Origin: Candidatus Omnitrophota bacterium
GTDB lineage: Bacteria > NPL-UPA2 > BS750m-G34
Assembly: GCA_030640045.1 (NCBI GenBank)
Contig: DAOWKF010000002.1
Coordinates: 1 to 7,305 of the forward strand
Direction: 5' to 3'
Length of the DNA stretch: 7,305 nucleotides
How positions within the stretch are numbered: the stretch's first letter is position 1; the number at the start of each line of letters is the position of its first letter. The position numbers were made by a program, and so were the translations under genes. Positions 5,128 to 7,305 of this stretch are shown here, piece after piece. The notes under the pieces were generated by a model that saw nothing but the letters and a program-made list of their open reading frames with translations, was not told the DNA's origin and made no database searches.

Positions 5128-6204
5128 ATGAAAGCACTTTCTCTTACAAAGAGGATAAGGACAAATGAGATGAATCGCCATGTAATACTTAACCTTATTA
5201 AAAGGCATGGTCCTATCTACCGCGCAGAGATTGCGCGATTGAGCCAGATACGACCGGGAACAGTACTTAAGTTTGTCAATGACCTTTTAAGGAAGGGTTT
5301 GATCAAGGAGTTAGGTTTAGGAAAATCCTCTGGAGGAAGAAAGCCGGTGCTCCTTAAGATAAATCCACAGTCTAAATTTGCCATTGGCGTCTACTTAAGT
5401 GGGGTAAAGATAAAATCCGCTATAGTGGATCTTAATGGAGAAATTAGACACAAGATGGAAAGGGAGGGAAAAGCAGATAAGGGCAAGGCTTTTTTACTCA
5501 AGAAGATAATTGAGGTTATAGAAGACTTGATAAGCAGGTCAAAGTTACCCAAGAATAAGTTTTTGGGTATAGGCTTAGGTGTCCCTGGATTTGTGGATAC
5601 AGAAAAGGGAATTGCGCTTTTTTCCACATATAGAAGCTGGTGGAGGGATATAAGATTCAAGGAGACCATAGAGAACCGTTTTAGACTTACCGTTGAGGTG
5701 GATAATGATACCCGTCTTCTTACCATGGCGGAGAAATGGTTTGGTCAGGGGAGAGGCTTAGATAACTTTCTCTATATCGATGTAGGTGGAGGTATAGGGG
5801 TAGGTATTGTTATCAATGGAAAGCTTTATCGTGGCACATCCAATAGGTCAGGCGAATTTGGTCATATGAGTATCGAAAAGAATGGTCCTCAATGCCGTTG
5901 TGGAAATAAGGGATGCCTTGAGAAGATAATTTCTACTTCGGCGATGACAAAGAAGATGGCTAAGGACTTGGGCATCGGAATCATAAATCTTATAAACCTA
6001 TTTGACCCAAAATTAGTAATTATTGGCGGTCAATTTTCTAAGATAGAAGATGATCTTCTTGAGGAGATGAGGGAGGTGATCAAGGAAAGGGTATTACCAG
6101 GAGCAAGAGAGGGTGTGGAACTGAGAAGGTCAGAGTTGCCGGAAACCGCAGGGGCACAAGGAGCAAGCACATTGGTGTTAAGTAAGTTGTTTGATGCCCC
6201 TTAA
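5128..6204 (+). CDS. ROK-family transcriptional repressor
   Basis: This encodes 358 aa from ATG 5128. AAGGA at 5117-5121 is six bases before this ATG but abuts the alternative ATG at 5122, so 5128 is preferred. Residues 17-63 are a winged helix-turn-helix (VILNLIKRHGPIYRAEIARLSQ), followed by the wing GGRKP (69-73). The remainder is a ROK sugar-kinase fold: IGLGVPGFVD, VDNDTRL, phosphate loop IDVGGGIGVGIV, and the zinc site GEFGH (H246) with CRCGNKGC (C256, C258, C263). The N-terminal kinase phosphate motif DxGGT is absent (IGVYLSGVK), which fits a sugar-sensing repressor and not a kinase. Only 25 residues separate the Glu after C263 from NLFDP, versus about 65 in E. coli Mlc as I recall it, so a helical segment of about 40 residues is missing in frame. 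It probably represses its own promoter and the downstream aminotransferase. The inducer sugar cannot be read from the sequence. Confidence 0.92.
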   Translation: MKALSLTKRIRTNEMNRHVILNLIKRHGPIYRAEIARLSQIRPGTVLKFVNDLLRKGLIKELGLGKSSGGRKPVLLKINPQSKFAIGVYLSGVKIKSAIVDLNGEIRHKMEREGKADKGKAFLLKKIIEVIEDLISRSKLPKNKFLGIGLGVPGFVDTEKGIALFSTYRSWWRDIRFKETIENRFRLTVEVDNDTRLLTMAEKWFGQGRGLDNFLYIDVGGGIGVGIVINGKLYRGTSNRSGEFGHMSIEKNGPQCRCGNKGCLEKIISTSAMTKKMAKDLGIGIINLINLFDPKLVIIGGQFSKIEDDLLEEMREVIKERVLPGAREGVELRRSELPETAGAQGASTLVLSKLFDAP

Positions 6205-6238
6205 AAGTAATAAGTGAACGGAGATTGGGAGGAAGACA

Positions 6239-7305
6239 GTGAAATTTAAAGCATATTCAAAATCAGAGGCGATGTATGAAGAGGCATGTAAATGTTTTGC
6301 TATGGGTGTTGGGTCACAGGTGCAAAGCTTTGCTCGACCACACCCCCTGTATATGACCCATGGGGTTGGCAGTAAACTTTATGATGTAGATGGAAATGAA
6401 TACATTGACTACCTCCTCAATTATGGACCATTGATTCTGGGGCATTGCCCAGAGGTGCTCCATGATACCATAAGAACACAACTGGACAAAGGGATTGCCT
6501 TTGGGGAACCGCATCCACTACAGATAGAGGCCTCCAAGTTGCTTATTGATGCGATACCATCTTTTGAAATGGTCAATTTCAATAACACGGGCTCAGAAGC
6601 AGTGCAGGCGGTATTACGCTTAGCACGTGCTTATACCGGGAGGACAAAGTTTATTAAGTTTGAAGGGCATTACCATGGCTGGATGGATAATGTCTTCTTC
6701 AGTTTCCATCCGGATAAGGGAGAAGATTTCGGGACGCGGGAGAACCCTAAGCCGGTCATTCACAACTATTCTAAGGGACTGCCGAGAAATGTGCTTGATA
6801 ATATAGTTGTTCTTCCCTGGAATAATCTCGAATATGTAGAAAAGGCCTTTCAGGCGCACAAGGGAGAGATAGCCGCAATTCTTACTGAACCGATTATGAG
6901 TAATTGTGGTGTGATTATGCCCCGACCCGGTTATTTGGAAGGGTTACGCGAACTTGCCACCGAGAATGATGCGATGCTGATATTTGATGAAACCATCACC
7001 GGGCTTAGAACAGCTTTAGGAGGTGCACAGGAACTATTAGGGGTCACCCCTGATATCTCACTTGGCTATAAAGCGCTTGGGGCAGGATTCCCCATTTTTG
7101 CCTACGGTGCAAGTAAGGAGATTATGAAACCAGTATCTGACCGTCTTGTTGTTCATGCCGGTACATTCAATGCCAATGCCATTGGTTGCATAGCGGCGAA
7201 GACTGTATTGAATGAACTGAAAAAGGATGACTGCGCAATCATCAAGCGTGTCAATAAAATGGGGAAATATATGATGGTTGAGATAGGTAAGATTGCGAAG
7301 AGACA
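6239..7305 (+). CDS. Class-III PLP aminotransferase, glutamate-1-semialdehyde aminomutase-like (partial, 3' end missing)
   Basis: The reading frame is open for 355 codons to the window edge; GSA aminomutases are about 430 aa, so about 75 residues are missing. GGGAGGA at 6227-6233, five bases upstream, supports the GTG start. N-terminal features are KLYDVDGNEYIDYLLNYGPLILGH, then NNTGSEAVQAVLRLARAYTGR for the PLP phosphate region, FEGHYHGW, ILTEPIM, and FDETITGLR with the PLP-nitrogen Asp D250. The Schiff-base Lys is K278 in LGYKALGAGFPIFAYG, close to the position in GSA aminomutases. The order and spacing match the HemL branch, but FDET for FDEV and GTFNAN for GTLSGN differ from true HemL. 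Together with the ROK regulator 34 bp upstream, this favours an amino-sugar or amino-acid transaminase or mutase over haem synthesis. Probably one transcription unit with the ROK gene. Confidence 0.88.
   Translation, partial: MKFKAYSKSEAMYEEACKCFAMGVGSQVQSFARPHPLYMTHGVGSKLYDVDGNEYIDYLLNYGPLILGHCPEVLHDTIRTQLDKGIAFGEPHPLQIEASKLLIDAIPSFEMVNFNNTGSEAVQAVLRLARAYTGRTKFIKFEGHYHGWMDNVFFSFHPDKGEDFGTRENPKPVIHNYSKGLPRNVLDNIVVLPWNNLEYVEKAFQAHKGEIAAILTEPIMSNCGVIMPRPGYLEGLRELATENDAMLIFDETITGLRTALGGAQELLGVTPDISLGYKALGAGFPIFAYGASKEIMKPVSDRLVVHAGTFNANAIGCIAAKTVLNELKKDDCAIIKRVNKMGKYMMVEIGKIAKR

Noticed and set aside
6314..6859. Two - strand open frames (6314-6514 and 6620-6859)
   Set aside because: Both lie opposite the aminotransferase, whose motifs and ribosome binding site are clear on the + strand.
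1..7305. CRISPR array, tRNA, rRNA or toxin-antitoxin/defence module
   Set aside because: No regularly spaced repeats, cloverleaf-like or rRNA sequence, and no defence families were seen; the only repeats are the IS ends, REP-like palindromes and the short tract at 82-114.

Overview
The window looks like a piece of chromosome from an uncultured, moderately AT-rich bacterium. The gene families (GroEL with a Gly/Pro/Met-rich tail, a ROK repressor, a GSA-aminomutase-like aminotransferase, Gfo/Idh/MocA and sugar-esterase remnants) would suit an anaerobe of the Omnitrophota/Planctomycetota type. That is a weak inference; no marker here fixes the taxon.

Layout, left to right. (1) Positions 1-600 hold the end of a chaperonin locus: the last codons of groL, a 20-bp intergenic hairpin, groS and a strong intrinsic terminator. 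The order groL then groS is the reverse of the usual one. (2) Positions 641-3267 are a 2.6-kb insertion sequence bounded by perfect 19-bp inverted repeats. It carries a small Cys-motif protein (DUF6788-like) whose stop codon overlaps the start of a 594-aa IS4-type DDE transposase. Its left end combines a hairpin, a terminator facing read-in transcription and an embedded promoter. Its right end has about 290 bp of non-coding DNA with REP-like palindromes, a possible outward promoter and a second subterminal hairpin. (3) Positions 3268-5066 are a decayed stretch: unrecognised gene scraps, an acetylxylan-esterase-like alpha/beta hydrolase broken by one frameshift, a 30-codon reading frame and the first codons of a Gfo/Idh/MocA oxidoreductase. 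(4) Positions 5067-7305 are intact again: a sigma-70-like promoter overlapped by a 23-bp dyad, a ROK-family repressor and, 34 bp downstream, a class-III PLP aminotransferase that runs off the window.

The right half reads as a carbohydrate or amino-sugar locus that has partly decayed next to an IS, with a ROK regulator that probably controls itself and the aminotransferase. No CRISPR array, tRNA, rRNA or clear defence system is visible. The least ordinary items are the IS architecture, the shortened ROK protein with its predicted operator, and the inverted groL-groS order.
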